This document shows, in pieces, positions 37,959 to 46,584 of a DNA stretch of 64,000 bases. The DNA lies in contig NZ_CALWFZ010000002.1 in NCBI RefSeq assembly GCF_944377805.1, positions 1-64,000 of the forward strand, given 5' to 3'. A model generated the notes under the pieces. It was given only the letters and a program-made list of their open reading frames with translations, ran no database searches and was not told where the DNA came from. The position numbers were made by a program, and so were the translations under genes. Every line of letters begins with the position of its first letter. The first letter of the stretch is position 1. The DNA is from an uncultured Mediterraneibacter sp. Its GTDB lineage: Bacteria > Bacillota > Clostridia > Lachnospirales > Lachnospiraceae.

Positions 37959-38675
37959 ATGAAAAACATTGCTTTAATTATAGCCGGCGGATCAGGAGCA
38001 AGGATGCATCAGGACATACCCAAACAATTTTTAACTGTAAATGAGAGACCGGTTATTGTTTATACTATGGAGGCGTTTCAGAAGCATGCTGATATTGATT
38101 CTATCGCGGTTGTTTGCATTTCAGGATGGGAACAAGTGCTGTGGGCCTACGCGAAGCAGTTCAATATTAAAAAATTAGAATATGTTGTTTCGGGCGGGGA
38201 AAACGGGCAGAGTTCCATAAGAAACGGATTGTTTGAACTGGAGAAACATTTTGAAGAGGATGATGTAGTGCTGATTCACGATTCTATCCGCCCTATGGTA
38301 TCAGCGGATATTATTTCCGACTGTATTGTAAAAACACGGCAATACGGATGTGCAATAGCGACAATCCCATGTGCGGAAGCAATGCTGCAGACTGAAGATG
38401 GAATTATCTCTACCGGCAGTTATCCCAGAGATAATCTGAAAAGAACCCAGACTCCGCAGGGCTTCCATTTAGGAGAAATATGTCAGTTACATCGAAATGC
38501 ACTGCAAAAAGGCATTACAAACTCTGTTGCTTCATGCACTTTGAAGATAGAAATGGGCGAGCAAGTATATTTCTCTATGGGATCAGAAAAGAATATCAAA
38601 TTAACAACAGTTGATGATATTGACATTTTCAAAGCGCTACTGTTAGCGGACAGGGCTGACTGGTTAAAAAATTAA
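37959..38675 (+). CDS. IspD/TarI-family cytidylyltransferase
   Basis: The protein has the CTP-binding ALIIAGGSGARMHQDIPKQF (N-terminus), GGENGQSSIRNG, VLIHDSIRPMVS and ENIKLTT-like SEKNIKLTTVDDIDI, all hallmarks of the IspD/TarI family. IspD acts in the MEP isoprenoid pathway and TarI makes CDP-ribitol; position between a polyol-phosphate transferase-like gene and a dehydratase-like SDR gene favours a glycan role. ATG 37959 (238 residues) has GGAAAGG 8 nt upstream; ATG 37953 lies too close to that site. A cellular ispD is expected elsewhere. Confidence 0.85.
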   Translation: MKNIALIIAGGSGARMHQDIPKQFLTVNERPVIVYTMEAFQKHADIDSIAVVCISGWEQVLWAYAKQFNIKKLEYVVSGGENGQSSIRNGLFELEKHFEEDDVVLIHDSIRPMVSADIISDCIVKTRQYGCAIATIPCAEAMLQTEDGIISTGSYPRDNLKRTQTPQGFHLGEICQLHRNALQKGITNSVASCTLKIEMGEQVYFSMGSEKNIKLTTVDDIDIFKALLLADRADWLKN

Positions 38676-38690
38676 TGGAGTGATTAAATA

Positions 38691-39737
38691 ATGAATTTTT
38701 ATAGTAGTGTAACGTACATGAAAGATCTGCAAGATACAGCAGCCCGTCTGAAAATATGTGATTTGAGAGGAAGTTCGTTTTTAATCACCGGGGCATCGGG
38801 TCTGATTGGCTCTTATATCGTAGATGTCCTGATGACCGCCAATACTCTGTATAATGCGGATATACAAGTATATGCTCTGGGAAGAAGCCGCCAAAGGCTG
38901 AGCAAAAGATTTGAAGGGATTCAAACGAATAAACTTGTATATATTGAGCAGGATCTTCAGACTCCTCTGACATTTCAGTGCAAAGCAGATTATATAATCC
39001 ATGCGGCGAGCAATGCATATCCGAAGGCTTTTAGAGAAGATCCTGTAGGAACAATGATGAGCAACCTTCTGGGCACTTATCAATTATTGGAGTACGCCCG
39101 AAAAAATAGCACAAAGAGAATGCTTTTTGTTTCAACCGGTGAGGTATACGGCCAGTATGACGGACAAACCGAGGCGTATTCTGAAGAATATTGCGGTTAT
39201 CTTAACATTCTTCAGGCCAGGTCATGTTATCCTTCCAGCAAAAGAGCAGCCGAAACTTTATGTTGCTCTTATCTGAAACAATATGGCGTGGATGTGGTTA
39301 TAGCGCGGCCATGTCATACATATGGCCCGAATACAACCTCAAATGACAACCGGGCAAATGTGCAGTTCATTGATAACGCATGTAACGGAAAAGACATTGT
39401 TTTAAAAAGTGCTGGAGATCAGATGCGCTCTTACTGCTATATTACTGATTGTACCGCAGGGATTTTGACAGTTCTAACTAACGGTGCAAGCGGCGAAGCA
39501 TATAATATAGCTTATTCAGAAGCGCAGGTGAGTATTGCTCAGTTTGCCGGTATCGTTGCGGAGCAGACAGGCCGTAAAGTTGTTTTTGAAATCCCGGATG
39601 ACGAGGCGCTTTCAGAAAGAACGACGATCAGCAGACAGGTTTTGGACAGCGGGAAACTGGAGATGTTGGGTTGGCAGGGGAAATTTACTGTAGAGAGAGG
39701 AATAGCACATATTTTAAAAGTCGTTAAAAGTTTATAG
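38691..39737 (+). CDS. NAD-dependent epimerase/dehydratase (extended SDR)
   Basis: A 348-residue extended SDR protein: NAD-binding ITGASGLIGSY (about 32-42), IIHAASNAYPK, FVSTGEVYGQ and the catalytic YPSSKRAAE (Tyr-xxx-Lys), then ARPCHTYGP and GDQMRSYCYITDC. It resembles nucleotide-sugar dehydratases and decarboxylases more than TarJ alcohol dehydrogenases, so a simple TarIJ ribitol pair is not present. It lies 15 bp after the cytidylyltransferase gene, suggesting the two act on one intermediate. The substrate is unknown. Confidence 0.85.
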   Translation: MNFYSSVTYMKDLQDTAARLKICDLRGSSFLITGASGLIGSYIVDVLMTANTLYNADIQVYALGRSRQRLSKRFEGIQTNKLVYIEQDLQTPLTFQCKADYIIHAASNAYPKAFREDPVGTMMSNLLGTYQLLEYARKNSTKRMLFVSTGEVYGQYDGQTEAYSEEYCGYLNILQARSCYPSSKRAAETLCCSYLKQYGVDVVIARPCHTYGPNTTSNDNRANVQFIDNACNGKDIVLKSAGDQMRSYCYITDCTAGILTVLTNGASGEAYNIAYSEAQVSIAQFAGIVAEQTGRKVVFEIPDDEALSERTTISRQVLDSGKLEMLGWQGKFTVERGIAHILKVVKSL

Positions 39738-39784
39738 AAAAAGGGGATCGGAAATTTCAGATTTTTTGAACCGAAGGAGTGAAT

Positions 39785-40906
39785 ATGAGGGTGAAGGAAC
39801 CTGCTAGAAAAAACGCCATTCTGATACCGGCACTGAATCCGCCGGAGTCTCTTGAGAGTTATATACAAGAACTGATAAAAGAAAATTTTCAATATATTAT
39901 CCTTGTAGATGATGGAAGTGATACAAAGTATAAAGAATTTTTTCAAAGAATAGAAGCGAAAAATTCAGGGGGGGGGCAAACAGTTGTTCTCTTACAGCAT
40001 GAAGAGAACTATGGTAAGGGCAGAGCCTTAAAAACAGGATTCAGCTATTTTGTCAGAAACAACAGAGATATGGACGGAATCATTACAGTGGATTCAGATG
40101 GCCAGCACAAGGTGCGAGATGTTATCAATATATCCGATGCGCTTGATAATATGACAGAGGCATCCATTTTTCTCGGAGTTCGATCATTTGACTATGATTT
40201 TGTTCCGTTTAAAAGTAAGTTTGGGAATAAGTGCACCAGTATTTTGTTCGGCGCTTTAAACGGCAGGTATTTGCGTGATACCCAGACAGGACTTCGCGGG
40301 TTTAAAAAGGACATTCTGACTGCCAACTTCATAAATCTGGCTGGAGAGCGTTTTGAGTATGAAATAAATATGCTGATATATGCTGTGAAAGAACATTACC
40401 CAATAGAGGAGATTGAAATAGAGACAGTTTATATTAATGATAACCAGGAAACACATTTTCATCCGTTGAAAGATTCATGGAAAGTTTATAAAGTGCTTTT
40501 CTCTAATTTTGTCAAATACATTTTCTCTTCTTTTGCTTCAAGTATTATTGATTTAGTTTCTTTTCAAGTACTATTGGCACTATTTGTACATTTAGCGGTA
40601 GACAGAAGACTTTTGACAGCAACTGTTGCGGCACGAGTGATTTCTTCGGCTTTTAACTTTGCGGTTAACAGAAAAGTTGTATTTCAAAACAGAGGTAAAC
40701 TTACAAAGCAGTTCATAAAATATTACCTGCTTTGTATTATACAAATGTTTTTGTCGGCATTTCTGGTCATACAAGTAAACAGATTGTGGGGGATAAGTAA
40801 GCTGGTCGAGAAGATTATTGTCGACACGATACTTTTCTTTGTGAGCTATCACATCCAGAGAGTCTTTATTTTTGTGAATGGAGGCGATGGAAATGCTGAT
40901 ACTTAA
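39785..40906 (+). CDS. Glycosyltransferase family 2 with C-terminal GtrA-like domain
   Basis: The N-terminal part (about 8-230) is a polyprenol-phosphate glycosyltransferase-like GT2 domain: ILIPALNPPESL, LVDDGSD, NYGKGRALKTGF and the DXD in TVDSDGQH. The C-terminal part (about 240-365) has four hydrophobic helices of the GtrA/DPMS type (FNFAVNRKVVFQN). Such fusions make lipid-linked sugars for periplasmic or outer-face glycosylation. A run of nine G (39968-39976) encodes Gly-62 to Gly-64; a one-base slip would truncate the protein. The start is ATG 39785, 5 nt after AAGGAG; GTG 39779 overlaps that site. Its 3' end overlaps the next gene by 14 bp. Confidence 0.9.
   Translation: MRVKEPARKNAILIPALNPPESLESYIQELIKENFQYIILVDDGSDTKYKEFFQRIEAKNSGGGQTVVLLQHEENYGKGRALKTGFSYFVRNNRDMDGIITVDSDGQHKVRDVINISDALDNMTEASIFLGVRSFDYDFVPFKSKFGNKCTSILFGALNGRYLRDTQTGLRGFKKDILTANFINLAGERFEYEINMLIYAVKEHYPIEEIEIETVYINDNQETHFHPLKDSWKVYKVLFSNFVKYIFSSFASSIIDLVSFQVLLALFVHLAVDRRLLTATVAARVISSAFNFAVNRKVVFQNRGKLTKQFIKYYLLCIIQMFLSAFLVIQVNRLWGISKLVEKIIVDTILFFVSYHIQRVFIFVNGGDGNADT
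39968..39976 (+). repeat. Nine-G homopolymer tract inside the GT2-GtrA gene
   Basis: Nine consecutive G bases form three in-frame GGG Gly codons near the start of the coding region. Poly(G) tracts in surface glycan genes are classical contingency loci for slipped-strand phase variation. Here the frame is ON. Confidence 0.9.
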
Positions 40907-42593
40907 AACGATACGTTTTCTAATACTGATTATTTCCAGCTATGGCTGGATTGTCTTTCTCACAGAGAAAAAGATAAAAGCAGAGTTCTCGGTTATGCTG
41001 TTTATTTCAGGAACAGGGAGCCTGATGTTTGCCGCAGGATTGCTGAATATTCTGGAGATTACCAGTTTATTCATAGCTGTCGCAGGTCTTGTGTTTACAA
41101 TACGGTCACTTAGAAAAGGGCAGATGCCGGTTGATTTATTATCATGGGGAATTATATTTTTTATTTTCTCTTTGGTTGCCCTGTTTGCACTTCTGTATGG
41201 CACAAAGTTCACAAGATATGATAATTTCAGCCATTGGGCTGTTGTAGCGCGGGAAATTCTGGAGAATAACCGTTTCCCCAATTTTCAGGATCAGCTTATT
41301 ACATTTCAGTCTTATCCGCCAGGAAGCGCGGCGTTCATTTATTATATTTGTAAAGTAAGTGGTATTCATTCAGAATGGATGATGATGTACGCGCAGGGAA
41401 TAGCGACAGTTGGAATGTTAGTGCCTCTGTTCGCTTTTTGTAAGAAAGCACGGAATATTGTTTTGCCGATTATTACCATTATTTTTATTTTATGCTGTAA
41501 TATAAGGCTCGTGGATATTTGCGTAGATACACTGTTGTTATGTACAGGATCAGCGGGAGTGCTTTTCTGCATATATTACCAAAAAAGAGTGCATGATTTA
41601 TATCCGGCGCTGATTCCGGTTCTGATCTTTTTGGTCAGCATAAAAAACAGCGGCATTTTCTTTGCTGCCGGTATAATTGTATATTTCCTTCTGGTATGTG
41701 GCAAGAGGAACTTGAAGCAGGCGGTGATTCTTTCAGCTGTTACGCTGGTGACAATATTATTATGGAAGCAGCATGTATCTCTTGTATTTGAAAGCGGTAT
41801 GACAACAAAGCATTCCATGTCTCTGGCGAATCTGGGCAGCACATTTACTGAAAAAACAAAGGATGACATACTCCAGATTACTGATCGTTATCTCAAATCA
41901 GTTTTTACATTACGCAATGAGTTCTTTTATTTTGCCGTGGGAATAATATGTTTGCTGTTGTTTTGCATCAAGACTAAAAAGAAATACAGATCTTTTGTGA
42001 TAAAAAACAGTGTTTTTTGTATAATGATATATATTGTCTACCAGTTTTCTCTGCTCGGGATGTATCTGTTCTCCATGCCGACAAATGAGGCAATGAATAT
42101 GGCATCGTATGACAGATACCATATGACTATACTCGGATTTTTAGTTATAATCATGTTGCCGCAGGTTATGTCAGTAACCTTTTCGAAAATGCAGTTGTCA
42201 CTTGCCTGGTATAGCGTTACAGCATTGGTAGAATATGCTTCTCTTACTCCGGATCTGAACTATTTACTCCGAATTGACTGGGAAGAGACAGAGCGCTATC
42301 GGTATGAAAAAGTGATTGAGGACTATGAGGTTCCTGTTCGATCTTCCTATTTAGTTCTGAGAAATGATGACGACTATGGATATTCATACTACTTTTACCG
42401 CTATTATCTGGAATCAAGCCAGGTAGAGGTCTTTACAGATGAGCAGTTGCCGGATCTGGAAGAAATTCGAGACTATTATGAATATATTATTATTTTGGAC
42501 GGAACTGAGGAAGAATATAATTATGTACAAAATACGCTGGGGATTGATTCAACTGACCGGGTGATTAAATTGTCAGAATGGGAAAATCAGTGA
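40893..42593 (+). CDS. Multi-spanning membrane protein, GT-C glycosyltransferase-like
   Basis: About twelve hydrophobic helices fill residues 5-425, followed by a hydrophilic C-terminal domain (about 430-566, rich in Tyr, Asp and Glu). An extracytoplasmic loop with TRYDNFSHWAVVAREI after the third or fourth helix is like the catalytic acidic loop of GT-C enzymes that use lipid-phosphate sugars. The neighbouring GT2-GtrA protein could supply such a donor. I chose ATG 40893, 8 nt after GGAGG (40880-40884); ATG 40878 and 40887 are in frame but poorly placed. The family is not recognised with certainty. Confidence 0.72.
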   Translation: MLILKTIRFLILIISSYGWIVFLTEKKIKAEFSVMLFISGTGSLMFAAGLLNILEITSLFIAVAGLVFTIRSLRKGQMPVDLLSWGIIFFIFSLVALFALLYGTKFTRYDNFSHWAVVAREILENNRFPNFQDQLITFQSYPPGSAAFIYYICKVSGIHSEWMMMYAQGIATVGMLVPLFAFCKKARNIVLPIITIIFILCCNIRLVDICVDTLLLCTGSAGVLFCIYYQKRVHDLYPALIPVLIFLVSIKNSGIFFAAGIIVYFLLVCGKRNLKQAVILSAVTLVTILLWKQHVSLVFESGMTTKHSMSLANLGSTFTEKTKDDILQITDRYLKSVFTLRNEFFYFAVGIICLLLFCIKTKKKYRSFVIKNSVFCIMIYIVYQFSLLGMYLFSMPTNEAMNMASYDRYHMTILGFLVIIMLPQVMSVTFSKMQLSLAWYSVTALVEYASLTPDLNYLLRIDWEETERYRYEKVIEDYEVPVRSSYLVLRNDDDYGYSYYFYRYYLESSQVEVFTDEQLPDLEEIRDYYEYIIILDGTEEEYNYVQNTLGIDSTDRVIKLSEWENQ

Positions 42594-42641
42594 TGCTTGT
42601 AATAAAACTGAACAGACTATAGTAGGGAAGGAGAAGAAGAT

Positions 42642-43742
42642 ATGAAACAATATGATTATCTGATCGTGGGAGCAGGCCTGTATGGAGCGGTGATGGCGTA
42701 TGAACTCGGAGAGCGGGGAAAGAAATGCCTCGTGATCGACCGCCGCGATCATATCGCGGGAAACATTTACTGTGAGGATGTGGAGGGAATTCATGTGCAT
42801 AAGTACGGGGCGCATATCTTCCATACATCAGATAAGAAGATCTGGGATTATGTGAATCAGTTCGCGGAGTTCAACAATTATATTAACTCCCCGGTGGCTG
42901 TCTACAAAGACGAGCTTTATAATCTTCCGTTTAACATGAACACTTTCAGTAAAATGTGGGGGATCAGGACGCCGCAGGAGGCGAAAGAGATCATCGAAAG
43001 ACAGAGAAAAGAGACCGGGATCACAGAGCCGAAGAACCTGGAAGAGCAGGCCCTCTTTCTGGTAGGAAAAGACATTTATGAGAAACTCGTAAAGGGCTAC
43101 ACGGAGAAACAGTGGGGCAGAAGCTGCACGGAACTCCCGGCTTTTATAATCAGGAGACTTCCCTGCCGTTTTATCTACGATAACAATTACTTTAACGATC
43201 GGTATCAGGGGATCCCGGAAGGCGGGTATACGCCGATCGTGGAAAAAATGCTCTCAAAAGCAGAGGTGAGAACCGGAGTGGATTTCTTTGAGTTCAGGAA
43301 AGAGAATCCGGATATAGCAGAGACGGTCATATTTACCGGTCAGATCGACGAGTATTTCGGCTATGAGCTGGGGGCGCTGGAATACCGTTCCGTGCGTTTT
43401 GAGACGGAAGTTCTGGACTGCGAGAACTATCAGGGGAATGCGGTCGTCAACTACACGGAGAGGGAAGTGCCTTATACCCGTATTATCGAGCATAAACATT
43501 TTGAGTTCGGCCATCAGGAGAAAACCGTAATATCAAAGGAATATTCCTCCGAGTGGACGGTGGGAATGGAGCCGTATTATCCGGTCAATGATGAGAAAAA
43601 CGGCGTATTGTTTGAAAAATACAGGGAGCTTGCCGCAAAAGAGAAGAACGTGATCTTCGGCGGACGGCTTGGAGACTATAAGTACTATGATATGGATAAG
43701 GTGATTGCGGCGGCGCTGTGTCAATTAGAAGGCTTGCTATAG
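42642..43742 (+). CDS. glf: UDP-galactopyranose mutase
   Basis: Glf interconverts UDP-galactopyranose and UDP-galactofuranose using reduced FAD. The 366-residue protein shows the FAD-binding GAGLYGAV (10-17), CLVIDRRDHIAGN, HKYGAHIFHT, and conserved NSPVAVYKDELYNLPFNM and KGYTEKQWG segments. The C-terminal GGRLGDYKYYDMD is diagnostic. Base composition is clearly more GC-rich than the genes on both sides, which suggests that this gene has a different history from its neighbours. It implies galactofuranose in the polymer. GGGAAGGAG precedes the ATG. Confidence 0.96.
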   Translation: MKQYDYLIVGAGLYGAVMAYELGERGKKCLVIDRRDHIAGNIYCEDVEGIHVHKYGAHIFHTSDKKIWDYVNQFAEFNNYINSPVAVYKDELYNLPFNMNTFSKMWGIRTPQEAKEIIERQRKETGITEPKNLEEQALFLVGKDIYEKLVKGYTEKQWGRSCTELPAFIIRRLPCRFIYDNNYFNDRYQGIPEGGYTPIVEKMLSKAEVRTGVDFFEFRKENPDIAETVIFTGQIDEYFGYELGALEYRSVRFETEVLDCENYQGNAVVNYTEREVPYTRIIEHKHFEFGHQEKTVISKEYSSEWTVGMEPYYPVNDEKNGVLFEKYRELAAKEKNVIFGGRLGDYKYYDMDKVIAAALCQLEGLL

Positions 43743-43797
43743 TTTATCCTGTTGTAAGATGGACTAGAACAATTACTTTCAGATAAAAGGTGCATTC

Positions 43798-44832
43798 ATG
43801 AGTGAGACATCAGTTAATAAAAGAGACATTTCAATTGATATTGTAAAAGGTATAGGAATGGTGGCGGTCATTTTAGGTCACATGTCGCTGCCGGAAAAAG
43901 CAACTGATTTTATTTTCAGTTTTCATATGCCCCTGTTTTTTCTTATAAATGGGTACTTCTTCAAAGAAAAAAGTATCGGGCAATCTATCTGTCAGAAGTT
44001 TAGAACGCTTATTTTGCCTTATTTGTGTACTAGCTTACTTGTCATTGTTTCGTCAGTGTTCTGGAACATTTTAAAAGGCGCCGATGCTGCGACCATTATT
44101 TCTTCGATAAAAATGTGGGGCGCAGCTGCATTATACGGAAGTGGAACATATACACATTTTCTGAAATGGGATATTCATATAATAGGGGCGATCTGGTTTT
44201 TGCTGGCTATGTTTTGGGCAGATGTTATTTTTAATCTGCTGTTGAAAGTGAAAGGAACATATTTATGGGGAGTGCTTCTGGCGATATTAGGTTATGTGAC
44301 AACAGGGCTCATCTGGCTTCCCACAAGTTTCCAGGCAGGACTGACGGCAATTTTATTTATAGAAATCGGATATATAGCCAGACAGAAGAATTTACTCGAA
44401 ACAGCTCTTAATAATATCTGGATACTTCTGGCAGCAGCAATCTTATGGGGAAATTCCATTATTTATGGCGGTCATTTATACATGGTTGGAAACCATTATG
44501 GGAATGGTGTTTTTGATGTGTTAGGAGCGGTAAGCGCCACACTGGTGCTCATTAAGTTTGGGAGACTGCTGGCTGCCCAAAAATCTGTATTTGCCTTAGC
44601 GCTTGCAAATTATGGAAAGGATTCTCTGATTGTGCTATGTTTTCATCTGATCGAACTGAACACTTTTCCCTGGTATCTGATAAGCGATCGGTTTAGTTAC
44701 TTTTTATCAACATTACTCATAGTCGCTTTAAAAATCTGCTGGAGTATCCTTGCTATTATTTTGATAAAGTATATTCCTGTTTTTAATACAGTGTTTGGTA
44801 AAAAGCCCAAAAATAGAGAAAAATTAATTTGA
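43798..44832 (+). CDS. Acyltransferase family 3 membrane protein
   Basis: A 344-residue protein with about ten hydrophobic helices. The N-terminal DIVKGIGMVAVILGHM with its conserved His, and FHMPLFFLINGYFF, mark the acyltransferase-3 family (OafA, WecH). Members O-acetylate surface sugars using cytoplasmic acetyl-CoA. It is the last gene of the polysaccharide cluster and could decorate the polymer. AAAAGGTG precedes the ATG. Confidence 0.9.
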   Translation: MSETSVNKRDISIDIVKGIGMVAVILGHMSLPEKATDFIFSFHMPLFFLINGYFFKEKSIGQSICQKFRTLILPYLCTSLLVIVSSVFWNILKGADAATIISSIKMWGAAALYGSGTYTHFLKWDIHIIGAIWFLLAMFWADVIFNLLLKVKGTYLWGVLLAILGYVTTGLIWLPTSFQAGLTAILFIEIGYIARQKNLLETALNNIWILLAAAILWGNSIIYGGHLYMVGNHYGNGVFDVLGAVSATLVLIKFGRLLAAQKSVFALALANYGKDSLIVLCFHLIELNTFPWYLISDRFSYFLSTLLIVALKICWSILAIILIKYIPVFNTVFGKKPKNREKLI

Positions 44833-44841
44833 CGTGAACTG

Positions 44842-44870
44842 TTGAAGAGAAAAAAAGAATGTTGTATATT
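44842..44870 (+). promoter_or_regulatory. Putative promoter of the second LCP gene
   Basis: TTGAAG (44842-44847), 17 bp, TATATT (44865-44870) in the 66-bp gap before the gene; TSS would be about 20 nt upstream of the ATG. Confidence 0.5.
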
Positions 44871-44898
44871 AATAAAAAATGCAATATAGGGGATTATT

Positions 44899-46389
44899 AT
44901 GTCAAAGAACACAAGAAGAACTAGATACAGGCGTACACGGAGAAAAAAAGGAAACTGGTTTACCAGATTGAAAATGTGGCAGAGGATTCTTTTATGTACT
45001 GTGGCAGTAATCATATGCGTGATTTTGTCGGCAGTGGCCTATGTGTATGCAAAATGGAGCAAAGTGGATTCTCAGGAGATCCGGGCAGAAGACTTAATTA
45101 TTAATCAGGAAGTAAAGAAGAATCGAGAAGTGGATCTGGGAGATGGATATACTAATGTGGCGTTATTCGGCGTTGATTCAAGATATGGAGACCTGGGCAA
45201 AGGAACCCGCACAGATTGCATTATTATTGCCAGCCTGAACAATGAGACAAAAGAGATAAAACTGGTTTCAGTGTATCGAGATACTCTGCTTAATCTTTCT
45301 GAAGGAACATACCAAAAATGCAATGCCGCCTATAGTTATGGCGGGCCGGTCATGGCAATCAACATGCTGAATATGAATCTTGATCTCGATATTGAGGACT
45401 ATGTCACCGTTGATTTTGGCGCAATAGCAGATGCGATTGATTTGCTGGGCGGTGTGGAACTCGATATCACGGACGAAGAGGCAAAGTATCTGAACCAGTT
45501 CCTCCAGGAAACAGCAAACTCTGCCGGGAAAGAGGCTCACTTCATACAAGGTGGAGGTCATTATCTTATGGATGGAGTTCAGGCAACGACTTTTGCCCGT
45601 ATCCGTTCTACAGCTGGAGGCGACTTTACCCGTACAGAACGTCAGAGACTGGTGATTGAGAAAATGTTTGAAAAAGCGTTGACTGCCGATTTGGGAACAA
45701 TCAATGAGATCATAGACGCAGTCTTTCCTCAGGTTTCGACAAGCTTTACCTTACAGGAACTGCTAATGTACGCATCTGCCTATAGCGGCTATACGCTTGG
45801 TGAGAATATAGGATTCCCTATTGATAAGTCTACAGATACAGTATCCGGTCTTGGAAGTATTGTTATTCCTGAGAATCTTGTCTCAAACGTAACAGAGCTT
45901 CATGAGTTTCTATTTGGAACAACAGGATACACGCCATCTTCTACAGTGCAGACTATAAGTAGTAAGATTACCAACACTGTAAATTCGGCAGGAACGTCTT
46001 CTTCATCAGGGGAAGAAGATGAGGATGATGGAGATTCGCATACTGGAAATTCATACAGCAATGGTAATGCGACCGGGAATGGCAACAGAGAGTATGGAGG
46101 CGCTTCCAGCACGGGAAGCAGTTCATCAAACGGAAGCAACAGCGGAAGCAGCGGCGGAAACTCTGGTTCCGGCAGTGAAGGAGGAAACTCCGGCGCAAGT
46201 GCAGGTGAAGGAGCAGGTACTGGCGGCGGCTCGGAAAGCGGAAGCAGCGGAGGATCCGGTTCCGGTGAAAGTGGAGGAAACGGCGGAAGCGGAGGAAGTG
46301 GCGGAAGCGGCGAAACGGGAGAGGGCTCCGAGGGCTCCGGAGGTACTGGCTCCGGTGAGGGAACCGGAAGCTCTGTTCCTGCTGAATAA
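44899..46389 (+). CDS. LytR-CpsA-Psr (LCP) family protein with Gly/Ser-rich tail
   Basis: A basic N-terminus (1-30), one transmembrane helix (about 31-52) and a classical extracellular LCP domain (about 85-270): VALFGVDSR, TRTDCIIIASLN, LVSVYRDTLLN, and ARIRSTAGGDFTRTERQR with catalytic Arg residues. From about residue 350 a low-complexity extension runs to residue 496, first with acidic EEDEDDGD, then almost only Gly, Ser, Glu and Asn. Such tails are unusual for LCP ligases and may span the wall. The gene follows the polysaccharide cluster, so this ligase may attach the cluster's product to peptidoglycan. Confidence 0.92.
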   Translation: MSKNTRRTRYRRTRRKKGNWFTRLKMWQRILLCTVAVIICVILSAVAYVYAKWSKVDSQEIRAEDLIINQEVKKNREVDLGDGYTNVALFGVDSRYGDLGKGTRTDCIIIASLNNETKEIKLVSVYRDTLLNLSEGTYQKCNAAYSYGGPVMAINMLNMNLDLDIEDYVTVDFGAIADAIDLLGGVELDITDEEAKYLNQFLQETANSAGKEAHFIQGGGHYLMDGVQATTFARIRSTAGGDFTRTERQRLVIEKMFEKALTADLGTINEIIDAVFPQVSTSFTLQELLMYASAYSGYTLGENIGFPIDKSTDTVSGLGSIVIPENLVSNVTELHEFLFGTTGYTPSSTVQTISSKITNTVNSAGTSSSSGEEDEDDGDSHTGNSYSNGNATGNGNREYGGASSTGSSSSNGSNSGSSGGNSGSGSEGGNSGASAGEGAGTGGGSESGSSGGSGSGESGGNGGSGGSGGSGETGEGSEGSGGTGSGEGTGSSVPAE

Positions 46390-46422
46390 TGAAGCATAAA
46401 TAATGACAGTTTTATTATCCGG

Positions 46423-46448
46423 CGGCAGGCCTTCGGGCCTGCCGTTTC
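46423..46448 (+). terminator. Terminator after the second LCP gene
   Basis: A perfect 9-bp GC-rich stem, CGGCAGGCC (46423-46431) and GGCCTGCCG (46436-46444), with a TTCG tetraloop, followed by TTTCC. Confidence 0.88.
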
Positions 46449-46487
46449 CATCTCCTCAGATTTCCCGGAATTTCCCCGACAATATTC

Positions 46488-46516
46488 TGGACTTTTTGAC
46501 ATAAAGCGTGTATGAT
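46488..46516 (+). promoter_or_regulatory. Putative promoter of the cohesin-domain gene
   Basis: TGGACT (46488-46493), 17 bp, TATGAT (46511-46516). A perfect TTGACA at 46496-46501 lies 9 bp from that -10 and would need a poorer one further on. Confidence 0.45.
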
Positions 46517-46584
46517 AGTAAACGTACAAATGACAGCGGTGAAGTCTGTTGTTGAAAGTATCACATTGCAAAAGAGGTAATCAT

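Larger units (their letters stand above)
22717..44832 (+). other. Surface polysaccharide (Wzx/Wzy-type) biosynthesis gene cluster
   Basis: Twenty genes on one strand with short gaps or overlaps. By role: initiating transferase (22717); glycosyltransferases (24162, 25220, 26294, 31878, 39785); Wzy-like polymerase (27395); Wzz/CpsC-like and CpsD-like pair (28663, 29306); dTDP-amino sugar genes (29884, 30977, 32792, 33234, 34342); flippase (35118); CDP-polyol-type branch (36578, 37959, 38691); GT-C-like membrane protein (40893); glf (42642); acyltransferase (43798). Codon and base use are visibly more AT-rich than the flanks, except in glf. Such clusters are commonly strain-variable. Confidence 0.85.

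Noticed and set aside
42597-42623. Promoter directly upstream of glf (TTGTAA and TATAGT)
   Set aside because: The spacer is only 15 bp and the start point would fall in the ribosome-binding site, so it is too weak to list.
22717-44832. Insertion sequence or integrase borders of the polysaccharide cluster
   Set aside because: No transposase, integrase or terminal repeats were seen at either edge; the transfer idea rests on base composition only.
45900-46571. Pro-rich - strand open frame opposite the LCP tail
   Set aside because: The Pro/Ser/Leu content is simply the complement of the Gly/Ser-rich coding repeat on the + strand.
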